This document shows positions 9,305 to 17,577 of a stretch of 64,000 nucleotides of DNA, piece after piece. Origin of the DNA: Streptomyces sp. H39-S7 (GTDB lineage: Bacteria; Actinomycetota; Actinomycetes; Streptomycetales; Streptomycetaceae); assembly GCF_027158205.1 (NCBI RefSeq), contig NZ_JAPVLU010000043.1, positions 1 through 64,000 on the forward strand, read 5' to 3'. Position 1 is the stretch's first letter. Every line of letters starts with the position of its first letter. A model generated the notes under the pieces. The model saw only the letters and a program-made list of their open reading frames with translations, was not told the origin of the DNA and searched no databases. A program made the translations under genes and the position numbers.

Positions 9305-9343
9305 TTGCACGCTAGCAGCAGAAGGCCCGGCGGCCCGTGCGCC

Positions 9344-10735
9344 CTACCGGCCGGCGCCTTCCGCGCCAGCCCGGCGGGCCCGCCACTCCCGCCCGAGCGC
9401 CACCGCGAGCACCACGCCCGTCGCCCCCGCCGACCACAGCACCTGCGGCCGCGCCGCGTCGTCCGTCAGCATCAGCACCAGGACCGCGGCCATCCCGGCC
9501 AGCGCCGCCCAGCTCAGCCACGGGAAGCACCACATCCGCAGGCTGAGCGCTCCCGGCGCCTCGCGCTCCAGCCGCCGCCGCAACCGCAGTTGTGAGGCGG
9601 CGATCAGGCTCCACACCACGAGCAGCACCGCGCCGACGGCGTTGAGCAGGTACTGGAAGACCGAGTCCGGCCACTTCAGATTGAGCAGCACCGACACGAA
9701 GCCGAACGCGACGGACGCCAGCACCGCGGGGCGCGGCACCCCGCCGGGTGAGACCTTCGTCAGTGCGGCCGGCGCCTCACCCCGTTCGGCGAGCGAGAAG
9801 ACCATCCGCGACGAGCCGTACAGATTGGCGTTGAGCGCTGACAGCAGCGCGACGAACACCACGATGTTCATGATCTGGGCCGCCCCGGGGATGCCGATCC
9901 GGTCCAGTACCGCGACGTACGGGCTCTGCCCGGGGACCACGGAGTCCCACGGCAGCAGGGTCACGATGACGAGCATCGAGCCCACGTAGAAGAGCAGGAT
10001 CCGCCACACCGCGCTGCGCACCGCGCGCCCCACCGCGCGCGCCGGATCGTCCGACTCGGCCGCCGCGATGGTCACGACCTCCAGCCCGCCGAAGGCGAAG
10101 ACGACCGCGAGCACACCGGAGACCACGCCGTCCCAGCCGTTGGGCAGGAAGCCGCCGCGCCCGTTCAGGCTGGCCACGCCCACCGGGTCGGTGTCGGGCA
10201 GCAGCCCGAAGACCGCCAGCAGGCCCAGCGCCAGGAAGAGCACGATCGCGCCGATCTTGAGGGCCGCGAACCAGAACTCGAACTCACCGAAGTTGCCCAC
10301 CGCGGCCAGGTTCGCGGCGGTGAACACGACCATGAACAGCAGCACCCACGCCCAGGTCGGCACCGACGGCAGCCAGCCGTTCGCGATCTTCGCCGCGCCG
10401 GTCGCCTCCACCGCCAGCACCACGACCAGCAGCAGCCAGTACAGCCAGCCGACCGTGAAACCGGCCCAGCGGCCGAACGCCCGTTCCGCGTGCACCGAGA
10501 AGGACCCGGAGGCGGGCATCGCGGCCGACATCTCGCCGAGCATCCGCATCACCAGCATCGCCAGCAGACCCGCGATCAGATACGAGACGACGATCCCGGG
10601 CCCCGCGACCGCGATCCCGGCGCCCGAGCCGACGAACAGCCCCGCACCGATCACCCCGCCCAGGCCGAGCATGGTCAGGTGGCGCTGCTTCAGCCCGGCC
10701 GACAGCGGTTCGGCGGGGGGCGGTACGTCAGACAT
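9344..10735 (-). CDS. APC-family amino-acid permease (GabP/AnsP-like)
   Basis: Integral membrane transporter of 463 aa with about 12 hydrophobic helices. It begins with the APC signature (LKQRHLTMLGLGGVIGAGLF, then GSGAGIAVAGPG), and FAFGGLEVVTIAAAES marks the helix-6 region of proton-coupled amino-acid permeases. The exact amino acid is not predictable. The frame stays open 83 codons upstream, but the ATG at 10735 gives the canonical N-terminus just before the first APC helix; its RBS (GTGAGAG) is weak. It closely resembles the permease at 11747-13192, and bioY lies between them on the other strand. Confidence 0.88.
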   Translation of the reverse strand: MSDVPPPAEPLSAGLKQRHLTMLGLGGVIGAGLFVGSGAGIAVAGPGIVVSYLIAGLLAMLVMRMLGEMSAAMPASGSFSVHAERAFGRWAGFTVGWLYWLLLVVVLAVEATGAAKIANGWLPSVPTWAWVLLFMVVFTAANLAAVGNFGEFEFWFAALKIGAIVLFLALGLLAVFGLLPDTDPVGVASLNGRGGFLPNGWDGVVSGVLAVVFAFGGLEVVTIAAAESDDPARAVGRAVRSAVWRILLFYVGSMLVIVTLLPWDSVVPGQSPYVAVLDRIGIPGAAQIMNIVVFVALLSALNANLYGSSRMVFSLAERGEAPAALTKVSPGGVPRPAVLASVAFGFVSVLLNLKWPDSVFQYLLNAVGAVLLVVWSLIAASQLRLRRRLEREAPGALSLRMWCFPWLSWAALAGMAAVLVLMLTDDAARPQVLWSAGATGVVLAVALGREWRARRAGAEGAGR

Positions 10736-11080
10736 GGTGCTCGGACTCTCACAGGATCGGGGGACAGGGGGACAGGGGGACGCGGGGCCGGAAGAGGAGC
10801 CGGGAGGATTTGGTGGGACCCCACAGTGTCCCCGTGCCCGGCCGCGCTCCGCAAAACCGATCCGCGCCGGGCGCGGTGTTACGCCTCGACCGTGACGAGC
10901 ATCACGTGACCTGCTGAAACAAGCGAAACGCAAGCGCGGCGGCAGAAGCCGTCCGTGCAGGGATCTCTCCAAGACGCCGGGCACGCCTTTGTCGTCTACC
11001 GACGGTGATCTTGGGTTGTCCGCTGCGCTAGCGTCGCGGCGTCACCTGTGGAAACCCGTTCTCTCACCCTCGGAGTACCG
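10736..11080. other. Divergent intergenic region with G-quadruplex motif
   Basis: 345-bp spacer between the permease and bioY. It contains three 8-bp tandem GGGGGACA-type units and a fourth G-run (10759-10787), an inverted repeat CGTGA-N6-TCACG at 10891-10906, and a TAGCGT hexamer about 50 nt before bioY. No credible gene was found. Confidence 0.7.
10759..10787 (+). repeat. Tandem G-run repeat, potential G-quadruplex
   Basis: Three G5 runs separated by ACA, then ACGC and a G4 run on the plus strand. The G-rich strand is the template for the permease 5' untranslated region. Confidence 0.65.
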
Positions 11081-11683
11081 ATGAGCACCGCTGCTGTCTC
11101 AGACACCCGGACCGGCACGGTCCTCGCCGACCTGCTCCCCGCCTCCTCCGCCGCCCGCGCGCGGGTGCGGGACGTGGCCCTGGTGTTCGGCGGTGCCGCG
11201 CTCACCGGCCTCGCCGCGCAGTTGTCGGTGCCGGTCCCCGGCTCCCCGGTCCCGGTCACCGGCCAGACCTTCGCCGCGCTGCTGGTCGGCACCGCACTCG
11301 GCGCCCGCCGCGGCTTCGCGGCCCTGGCGCTCTACGCCGTCGCGGGCGTCGCCGGCATGCCGTGGTTCGCGGAGGGCTCGTCGGGCTCCTCCATGCCGAG
11401 CTTCGGCTACATCCTCGGGATGCTGCTCGCCTCGGCCGCCGTCGGCGCGCTCGCCCGTCGCGGAGCGGACCGCACCGTGCTGCGGACGGCCGGCGCCATG
11501 GTGCTCGGCAGCGTGATCATCTACGCGGTCGGGGTGCCGTACCTGGCGCTGGCCGCGCACCTCTCCCTCGGCAAGGCCGTCTCGCTCGGCCTGACGCCGT
11601 ACCTGCTCGGCGACGCCCTCAAGGCCGCGCTCGCCATGGGCGTGCTGCCCGCCGCCTGGCAGCTGGTGAACCGCAAGGGCTGA
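11081..11683 (+). CDS. bioY: BioY-type biotin ECF transporter S component
   Basis: Substrate-binding membrane subunit of a biotin uptake system, 200 aa with about six hydrophobic helices. Family hallmarks are the loop after the first helices (AQLSVPVPGSPVPVTGQTF), GTALGARRGFAALALY, and the AGMPWFAEGS/FGYILGML stretch near the middle. It works with the energizing BioM/BioN or shared ECF AT module, which is not encoded nearby, so a shared module elsewhere or solitary function is inferred. The ATG at 11081 is chosen over an upstream in-frame ATG at 11048 because CGGAG lies 5 nt before it. Confidence 0.93.
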   Translation: MSTAAVSDTRTGTVLADLLPASSAARARVRDVALVFGGAALTGLAAQLSVPVPGSPVPVTGQTFAALLVGTALGARRGFAALALYAVAGVAGMPWFAEGSSGSSMPSFGYILGMLLASAAVGALARRGADRTVLRTAGAMVLGSVIIYAVGVPYLALAAHLSLGKAVSLGLTPYLLGDALKAALAMGVLPAAWQLVNRKG

Positions 11684-11698
11684 CAGCCCCCCAGCACA

Positions 11699-11730
11699 GC
11701 GGCCCGGCCCCTCGAAAGGGGCCGGGCCGC
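11699..11730. terminator. Bidirectional terminator between bioY and permease
   Basis: Perfect 14-bp GC-rich stem with a CGAA tetraloop in the convergent gap 16 nt after the bioY stop. Confidence 0.88.
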
Positions 11731-11746
11731 CGTACGTGCGCGGTAC

Positions 11747-13192
11747 CTACGAGCGGGTGGCGGCGTCCTCGCGGCCGCTCCGCATCCGCTCGCGGACCAG
11801 CGAGACGGCGATGACCACGGCGGCCACCAGCAGCGACAGCAGCACCTGGGGCCGGCCGTCCTTGTCGGTGAGCATGTAGACGAGCACGAACGAGATCATG
11901 CCGATCGTCGCCCACGTCAGGTACGGGAAGAGCCACATCCGCACGATGAGCTTCTCCGGTTCCTCCCGCTCGATGATCCGGCGCATCTTCAGCTGCGAGA
12001 AGCAGATGACCAGCCAGACGAAGAGCGCGACCGCGCCGGACGAGTTGAGCAGGAACTTGAAGACGGTGTCCGGCCACTCGTAGTTGAAGAAGACGGCGAC
12101 GAAGCCGAACAGGACCGATCCCAGGATCGCGTTGCGCGGCACGCCGCCCTTGCTGGTCTGCGCGAACCGCGCCGGCGCGTCGCCGCGCTGCCCGAGCGAG
12201 AAGGCCATGCGGGAGGCGGTGTACAGGCCGGAGTTGAGGCAGGACAGCACGGCCGTCAGCACGATGACGTTCATGATCTCGCCGGCGTGCGCGATGCCTA
12301 TGGAGTCCAGGGCCGCGACGTACGAGCCCTTCTTGACGATCGCCGGGTCGTCCCACTTCAGCAGGGAGACCACGATGAGGATCGAGCCCAGGTAGAAGAC
12401 GCCGACGCGCCAGATCACGCTGTTGGTCGCCTTGGTGATCGCCTTGCGCGGGTTCTGGGACTCGCCCGCCGCGAGGGTGACGATCTCGCTGCCCATGAAC
12501 GAGAACACCACCATCAGCACACCGGTGAGGATCGCGCCGGGACCGTTCGGCAGGAAGCCGCCGTGCCCGGTGAGGTTGGCCATGCCGACCGCTTCGTGGT
12601 CGGAGCCCGGCAGGACGCCGAAGGCGGCGAGCCCGCCGAGGACGATGAAGGCGGCGATGGCGACGACCTTGATCCCGGCGAACCAGAACTCGAACTCACC
12701 GTACGAACCGACGGAGACCAGGTTGGTCGCGGTCAGCACGGCCATCACGATCAGCGCCCAGGCCCACTGCGGGACCGCGGACACCCAGCCGTGCAGGATC
12801 GTCGCACCGGCCGTCGCCTCGACCGCCAGCACCACGACCCAGAAGAACCAGTAGAGCCAGCCGATGGAGAACCCGGCCCAGCGGCCGAGCGCCCGGTCCG
12901 CGTACGCGGAGAACGAGCCGGACGTGGGATTGGCCACTGCCATCTCGCCCAGCATCCGCATGACGAACACGACCATCGTCCCGACGAGGGCGTACGAGAG
13001 CAGGATGCCGGGGCCCGCCGCCGCGATACCGGAGCCGGAGCCGACGAACAGGCCGGCGCCGATCACCCCACCGATCGCGATCATCGACAGGTGGCGGTTC
13101 TTCAGTCCGGCCTGGAGGCCGGAGGACTGCTGTGGAGCGGTGTCTTCCTGTTGGGGCGGATCGGTCACAACTGAGGGGGGAAGTGAGCTCAT
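11747..13192 (-). CDS. APC-family amino-acid permease (second copy)
   Basis: 481-aa integral membrane transporter with about 12 helices, paralogous to the permease at 9344-10735. It shares LKNRHLSMIAIGGVIGAGLF near the N-terminus, the GSGSGIAAAGPG helix-1 break, RMLGEMAVANPTSGSFS and the helix-6 FSFMGSEIVTLAAGES. A hydrophilic Pro/Gln-rich N-terminal tail precedes helix 1. The start at 13192 is preferred; an in-frame ATG at 13222 would add ten residues, and neither has a strong RBS. The AT-rich upstream region contains two imperfect direct repeats (TAACCTCAA and TAACCCTCAA, 13254-13273) that may be regulatory. Substrate unknown. Confidence 0.88.
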   Translation of the reverse strand: MSSLPPSVVTDPPQQEDTAPQQSSGLQAGLKNRHLSMIAIGGVIGAGLFVGSGSGIAAAGPGILLSYALVGTMVVFVMRMLGEMAVANPTSGSFSAYADRALGRWAGFSIGWLYWFFWVVVLAVEATAGATILHGWVSAVPQWAWALIVMAVLTATNLVSVGSYGEFEFWFAGIKVVAIAAFIVLGGLAAFGVLPGSDHEAVGMANLTGHGGFLPNGPGAILTGVLMVVFSFMGSEIVTLAAGESQNPRKAITKATNSVIWRVGVFYLGSILIVVSLLKWDDPAIVKKGSYVAALDSIGIAHAGEIMNVIVLTAVLSCLNSGLYTASRMAFSLGQRGDAPARFAQTSKGGVPRNAILGSVLFGFVAVFFNYEWPDTVFKFLLNSSGAVALFVWLVICFSQLKMRRIIEREEPEKLIVRMWLFPYLTWATIGMISFVLVYMLTDKDGRPQVLLSLLVAAVVIAVSLVRERMRSGREDAATRS

Positions 13193-13330
13193 GGGGTCGC
13201 ATCCAATACCCACACCTGCCATTTACGGAACAGCTGAGGCCAATTCGTTGTTTTAACCTCAAATAACCCTCAAGCGTGCCCGATGCCCCCCTGGCCTTTG
13301 CCCGCCTTCGGACATGCCACACTCCTCCGT

Positions 13331-13816
13331 ATGCGCGTGTATCTCGGCTCCGACCATGCCGGCCTCGAACTCAAGAACCACCTCGTGGAATGGCTCAAGG
13401 CCAACAACCACGAGGTGACGGACTGCGGTCCGCTCATCTACGACGCCCAGGACGACTACCCGCCGTTCTGCCTGCGTGCCGCGGAGAGGACCGCGGCCGA
13501 CCCCGGCAGCCTCGGCATCGTCATCGGTGGCTCCGGCAACGGCGAGCAGATGGCCGCGAACAAGGTCAAGGGCATCCGCGCCGCGCTCGCCTGGAGCGAG
13601 CAGACCGCGGCTCTCGGCCGCGAGCACAACGACGCCAACGTGATCAGCATCGGCGGCCGGATGCACACCGAGGAAGAGGCGACCAAGTTCGTCGAGATCT
13701 TCCTCGCCACCCCGTACTCCGGCGAGGAGCGGCACACCCGCCGCATCGACATGCTCACCGCGTACGAGACCACCGGCGAGCTCCCCCCGATCCCGGCCCA
13801 CCACCCGCAGGGCTGA
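13331..13816 (+). CDS. rpiB: Ribose-5-phosphate isomerase B
   Basis: 161-aa RpiB/LacAB-family enzyme interconverting ribose-5-phosphate and ribulose-5-phosphate in the non-oxidative pentose phosphate pathway. The N-terminus MRVYLGSDHAGLELK and the GGSGNGEQMAANK loop are diagnostic. E. coli RpiB uses a cysteine in that loop; here the position is Ser and Glu72 is the probable base, as in Mycobacterium tuberculosis RpiB. ATG at 13331 is chosen, as an upstream in-frame start would add residues not found in the family. A CACACT hexamer ends 7 nt before it. The next gene starts 7 bp after the stop, so the two are probably one operon. Confidence 0.94.
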   Translation: MRVYLGSDHAGLELKNHLVEWLKANNHEVTDCGPLIYDAQDDYPPFCLRAAERTAADPGSLGIVIGGSGNGEQMAANKVKGIRAALAWSEQTAALGREHNDANVISIGGRMHTEEEATKFVEIFLATPYSGEERHTRRIDMLTAYETTGELPPIPAHHPQG

Positions 13817-13823
13817 CCGCACG

Positions 13824-14645
13824 ATGCCCGAAGGGCACACGATCCACCGGCTGGCCGCCGACCACTTCGCGAGGTTCGGCGGCCGACCTGTGCGGGCGAG
13901 CAGCCCCCAGGGGAAGTTCTCCGACAGCGCCGCACTGCTGGACGGCGCGGTCCTCGACCGCGTCGACGCCCACGGCAAGCACCTGTTCCTCGGCTTCGAC
14001 GCGGTCGGCTGGGTCCACATCCACCTGGGCCTGTTCGGCAAACTCGGCTTCGGCGACGGCAAGGCCCCACCGCCCACCGACACCGTCCGGCTGCGCCTCG
14101 CCAACCCCGACGCGTACGCCGACCTGCGCGGCCCCACCACCTGCGCGCTCATCACCGACGGCGAGAAGGACGCGATACACGCCCGCCTGGGCCCGGACCC
14201 GCTGCGCCCGGCGGACGACCCCGCCACGGCGTGGGACCGCGTCGCCCGCAGCCGCACCACCATCGCGGCGCTCCTGATGGACCAGAAGGTCATCGCGGGC
14301 GTGGGAAACGTCTACCGGGCCGAAGTCCTCTTCCGGCACGGCATCGACCCCTACCTCCCGGGCCGCGACCTCACCCGCGCCCAGTGGGACGCGCTCTGGA
14401 CCGACCTGGCCGCCCTCATGCGGGAGGGCGTCCGCAACAACCGCATCGACACCGTCCGCCCGGAACACGAGCCGGAGGCGATGGGCCGCCCGCCCCGCCA
14501 GGACGACCACGGCGGCGAGGTCTACGTCTACCGCCGCACCGGCCTGCCCTGCCTGATCTGCGCGCAAGAGATCCGAACGGCGGGCCTGGCAGCGAGAAAC
14601 CTCTTCTGGTGCCCCCGCTGCCAGGGCGGGCCGTCGGCCGGTTAG
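13824..14645 (+). CDS. Fpg/Nei-family DNA glycosylase/AP lyase
   Basis: 273-aa base-excision repair enzyme that removes oxidized bases and cleaves the abasic site. After Met removal the N-terminus is Pro-Glu-Gly-His (PEGHTIHRL), supplying the catalytic Pro and Glu. The helix-two-turn-helix region (MDQKVIAGVGNVYRAEVLF) and a C-terminal zinc finger (C-L-I-C near 249-252 and C-P-R-C near 265-268) complete the fold. PEGH and the overall pattern point to the actinobacterial Nei-like branch rather than MutM. Its TAG overlaps the stop codon of the convergent acetyltransferase gene (TTAG), leaving no intergenic space. Confidence 0.92.
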   Translation: MPEGHTIHRLAADHFARFGGRPVRASSPQGKFSDSAALLDGAVLDRVDAHGKHLFLGFDAVGWVHIHLGLFGKLGFGDGKAPPPTDTVRLRLANPDAYADLRGPTTCALITDGEKDAIHARLGPDPLRPADDPATAWDRVARSRTTIAALLMDQKVIAGVGNVYRAEVLFRHGIDPYLPGRDLTRAQWDALWTDLAALMREGVRNNRIDTVRPEHEPEAMGRPPRQDDHGGEVYVYRRTGLPCLICAQEIRTAGLAARNLFWCPRCQGGPSAG

Positions 14646-15874
14646 AACCCGTGCGGCAGCCACGGCCTGGCGTCGCTGCCGAACGCCGCCGACGCCTCCG
14701 CCAGCGCGCCGGGCCGCAACTCCGTCACCCGGCCCGCCGCCGCCAGCGCGCCCAGCGAGAACCCGCCCAGGTACGCGGCCCCCAGCTCCCGGACCGAGAG
14801 CGCCAGATCCGCCGCGTCCCCCGTCCGCGCGCACGTCGCGCCCTTCGCGTCGCCCGCCAGCCGCCAGCGGCCGGCGTTCCACGGGCAGAACGCGTCCTCG
14901 ACGTCGAGGACCACGTCCACCGGCGTCGCGTACGTACGCGCCTCCAGCGCCGCCCCGACGTCCACCGGCCGGACGAACAGCCCGTCGCGGACCCCGACGC
15001 CGCACCGGCGGATGTCGGAGACCAGGTGGAGCACCGGGTCGTCGGCGGGCCGGCTGCGGATCCGTACCGCGGACGTCAGGTCGAGGCCGAACAGGAAGTT
15101 CCACAGCGCGGCGTACGCCACCGGGTCGAGCGCCTCGACGTCGCGCAGCAACACGGTGCCGTCGGGGCCGGACGCCGTGCTCCAGACCGGCTTCACCCCG
15201 TATCGCGCGTACCCGCGCACCTCACCGTCGACCTCGGCGAGCACGCACAGCAGCTCGCCCGCGCCGTCCCGCATCCCCTTCGGGTCGAGCAACGGCAGCC
15301 GGTCCCAGCCCGGTTGCCGGGCGAGCATGCCCGGCCTGGCGGCGACCCGGTGCGCGTAGACCGCCTCGCACGCCTCCCGGGCCTCGGCGGGCGCCACGAT
15401 CCGCAGCCGTACCCCGTCGGTCCCGGCCGGCAGGGCGAGCCGGACGCGGGTGGTGTCGATCTCCAGCCGCATCTGCTCCGTGGCCAGCCCGTACCCGAAG
15501 CGGCCGTAGATCGCCGGCTCCGAGGCGGTGAGGACCGCCAACGGCTCGCCCGCCGCGCGCACATCGTCCAGCTGTCTGCGCATCATCGACGTCAGCACGC
15601 CGCGCCGGCGGTGCGTCGGCTGCACGCTCACCATCGTCACGCCGGCCGCCGGCACGAGCGCGCCGCCCGGCACCGACAGCCGGAACGAGAACGCCCCCGC
15701 GGTGCCGGCGATCTCGTCCCCGTCCCACGCCGCGAGGGACCGTTCGCAGTCGGTCAGCTCCCGCCACAGCGCCCGTTCCTCCCGGGACTCCGGCGGGCCC
15801 CCGAAGGCCCGCTCCAACTTCCCGTACCAGTCGTCCCACTGCCCGGCGTCGAGCGTCCGCAATTCGGTCGTCAT
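14642..15874 (-). CDS. Eis-like GNAT N-acetyltransferase
   Basis: 410-aa protein with the three-part Eis architecture: an N-terminal GNAT domain with the acetyl-CoA loop (VSVQPTHRRRGVLTSMMR), a second degenerate GNAT domain, and a C-terminal sterol-carrier-like domain. It ends in Phe (PHGF). In mycobacterial Eis the C-terminal carboxylate of a terminal Phe takes part in catalysis together with a Tyr, and a YGRFGYG motif is present here near 125-135. Eis enzymes acetylate amines on aminoglycosides or proteins; the physiological acceptor here is unknown. The terminal stop overlaps the converging glycosylase stop. Confidence 0.87.
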   Translation of the reverse strand: MTTELRTLDAGQWDDWYGKLERAFGGPPESREERALWRELTDCERSLAAWDGDEIAGTAGAFSFRLSVPGGALVPAAGVTMVSVQPTHRRRGVLTSMMRRQLDDVRAAGEPLAVLTASEPAIYGRFGYGLATEQMRLEIDTTRVRLALPAGTDGVRLRIVAPAEAREACEAVYAHRVAARPGMLARQPGWDRLPLLDPKGMRDGAGELLCVLAEVDGEVRGYARYGVKPVWSTASGPDGTVLLRDVEALDPVAYAALWNFLFGLDLTSAVRIRSRPADDPVLHLVSDIRRCGVGVRDGLFVRPVDVGAALEARTYATPVDVVLDVEDAFCPWNAGRWRLAGDAKGATCARTGDAADLALSVRELGAAYLGGFSLGALAAAGRVTELRPGALAEASAAFGSDARPWLPHGF

Positions 15875-15971
15875 ACACCTTCCCTACCAGCCCTCTTGGC
15901 GCGACGCGAACCCATTTACCGCACTGGGCGACCCACCGTCCGGGGAATCGACGTGCCGCCGAAAGGGTGGG

Positions 15972-15977
15972 TAGGGT
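15972..15977 (+). promoter_or_regulatory. -10 box TAGGGT, leaderless start of PP2C gene
   Basis: TAGGGT ends 9 nt before the ATG at 15987, placing the likely transcription start at or next to the start codon. Confidence 0.5.
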
Positions 15978-15986
15978 CGCCGGAAC

Positions 15987-17129
15987 ATGGGTAAGGACGC
16001 GGCAAGAGACAGCCTGAGTACCCGGTGGCGCCGGTCGCTGCACAGGGTCCGCCTCGGCCTGCGCAAGTCCGCCGTCGACTACTTCCGCGGCGACGCCTCC
16101 GACTGGCTCGCCCTGACCGTGCTGATACTCATGGTCCCGGCCCTCGCCTACACCACGATCTGCATCCCCGTCTGGTGCCCGCCCAGCGCCCTCGTGCTGC
16201 CGATCCTCGCCGGCGGCCTGCTGCTGCGCCCGGCGAGCCTCCTGGTGCTCTACACGAGCGCCGCGGTCGCGCTGGTCGTCGAGGCCGCGGTCCTCGGCCC
16301 GTACCGCGACGGGCCGTCCAGAGTGACCCCGGGCATCGTCCTGGTGGTCTCCGCCGTCGCCCTCTCGGGGCTCCTCATCGCCCAGTTCCGCAGCCGCGTC
16401 GGCGTGCCGTGGCGGGGCGGCCACACCATGCTCTTCGACCTGCGGGAACGGATCCGGGTGCAGAGCCGGCTGCCCAGGCTCCCCGCGGGGTGGCACGCCG
16501 AGATGGCGCTGCGGCCGGCCGGCGGCCAGTCCTTCTCGGGCGACTTCGTGGTCGCCACCCGCACGCTGGGCGGCCGGGTGCTGGAGGCGGTGCTGACCGA
16601 CGTGTCGGGCAAGGGCATGGACGCCGCGTCCCGCTCGCTGCTGCTCTCCGGCGCCTTCGGCGGCCTGCTCGGCTCGCTGCCGCCGCACGCCTTCCTGACC
16701 GCCGCCAACGGCTATCTGCTGCGCCAGAACTGGGACGAGGGCTTCGCGACCTCCATCCACCTGGTGCTCGACCTCGAAAGCGGCGACTACGAGTTGCTCT
16801 CGGCGGGCCACCTGCCCGGCGTCCAGCTCAGCGCGGGAACCGGCCGCTGGGAGGAGATGGCGGCGGAGGGCCCGCTCCTGGGGGTCTACGACGGCGCCGA
16901 ATTCCACGGCGTCAAGGGCACGTTGCGATCGGGAGATGTTCTTCTGCTGTTCACCGACGGCCTGGTGGAGGCCGCGGACCGGGACATCACCGAAGGAATC
17001 GACCGGCTGATCGGCGAGGCCGACCGGTTCGTCGCCACGGGATTCCGCGGCGCTGCCTGGCGGTTGATCGAGGCGGTCGCCAAGGACGTCAACGACGACC
17101 GTGCGCTGCTGGTGGTGTGCCGTGACTGA
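15987..17129 (+). CDS. Membrane-anchored PP2C/SpoIIE-type serine/threonine phosphatase
   Basis: 380-aa protein with an N-terminal membrane part of about four hydrophobic helices (residues 40-135) and a C-terminal PP2C/SpoIIE domain (about 165-378). Metal-binding signatures are GDFVVA, TDVSGKGMDAASRS, LLFTDGLVEA and the final DDRALLVV. Such phosphatases typically dephosphorylate anti-anti-sigma (STAS) factors in partner-switching cascades. No sigma or anti-sigma gene lies nearby, so the target is unknown. Conserved acidic residues are present, so the domain looks active. A short in-frame-overlap ORF follows but has weaker codon bias. Confidence 0.9.
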   Translation: MGKDAARDSLSTRWRRSLHRVRLGLRKSAVDYFRGDASDWLALTVLILMVPALAYTTICIPVWCPPSALVLPILAGGLLLRPASLLVLYTSAAVALVVEAAVLGPYRDGPSRVTPGIVLVVSAVALSGLLIAQFRSRVGVPWRGGHTMLFDLRERIRVQSRLPRLPAGWHAEMALRPAGGQSFSGDFVVATRTLGGRVLEAVLTDVSGKGMDAASRSLLLSGAFGGLLGSLPPHAFLTAANGYLLRQNWDEGFATSIHLVLDLESGDYELLSAGHLPGVQLSAGTGRWEEMAAEGPLLGVYDGAEFHGVKGTLRSGDVLLLFTDGLVEAADRDITEGIDRLIGEADRFVATGFRGAAWRLIEAVAKDVNDDRALLVVCRD

Positions 17130-17382
17130 CGCCGCGGCGCCCCCCGCGCCGGCCTGCCCCGCAGAGCCGTCGACGCCCCTTGCGCACCTACCTCAACACC
17201 AGCCTGCCGTACGTCAGTTCGGCACCCCTGTTCGTGAGGCTGCCTGTCCGGTGGGCGGGATGTCGTGGAACGATGTGGTTCACGAGCGCATGGTGTCGGC
17301 GCTTGGTGGCACGATGGATGTGAGGGGGCGCGGCGACTCCCCGGACCGTCGTTGGGGTGTACCGAAGAGGAAGTGATCCACT

Positions 17383-17577
17383 GTGGCCATCTCCCTGTCC
17401 GTAGTCCTTCTGTTGGGCGTCATCCTGGTGGTCATGATCAGGGGGAAGTCCATCAAGGTCGGCCCCGCGATAGTGGCCGCCCTGTTCGGCTTCTTCATCG
17501 CCTCGACCAACATGGCGCCCTCGGTGAATCGATTCCTTACGTCACTTGCCGACACCATCAACCAGATAAAGCTCTGA
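17383..17577 (+). CDS. Small hydrophobic membrane protein, unknown function
   Basis: 64-aa protein with two predicted helices: residues 3-18 (very hydrophobic Ile/Leu/Val) and 27-42 (PAIVAALFGFFIAS), then an amphipathic C-terminal tail (VNRFLTSLADTINQIKL). GTG start; GAGGAAG lies 10 nt upstream. Similar short proteins are common in Streptomyces without assigned function. Its last 36 bp overlap the 3' end of the convergent asparaginase gene. The gene is believable from RBS, codon bias and protein character, but its role is unknown. Confidence 0.72.
   Translation: MAISLSVVLLLGVILVVMIRGKSIKVGPAIVAALFGFFIASTNMAPSVNRFLTSLADTINQIKL

Noticed and set aside
17122..17376. 84-aa ORF overlapping the PP2C stop by 8 nt and ending just before the small membrane protein
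   Set aside because: Third-position GC is only about 73 percent, well below neighbours, and no protein feature is seen; more likely a leader region.
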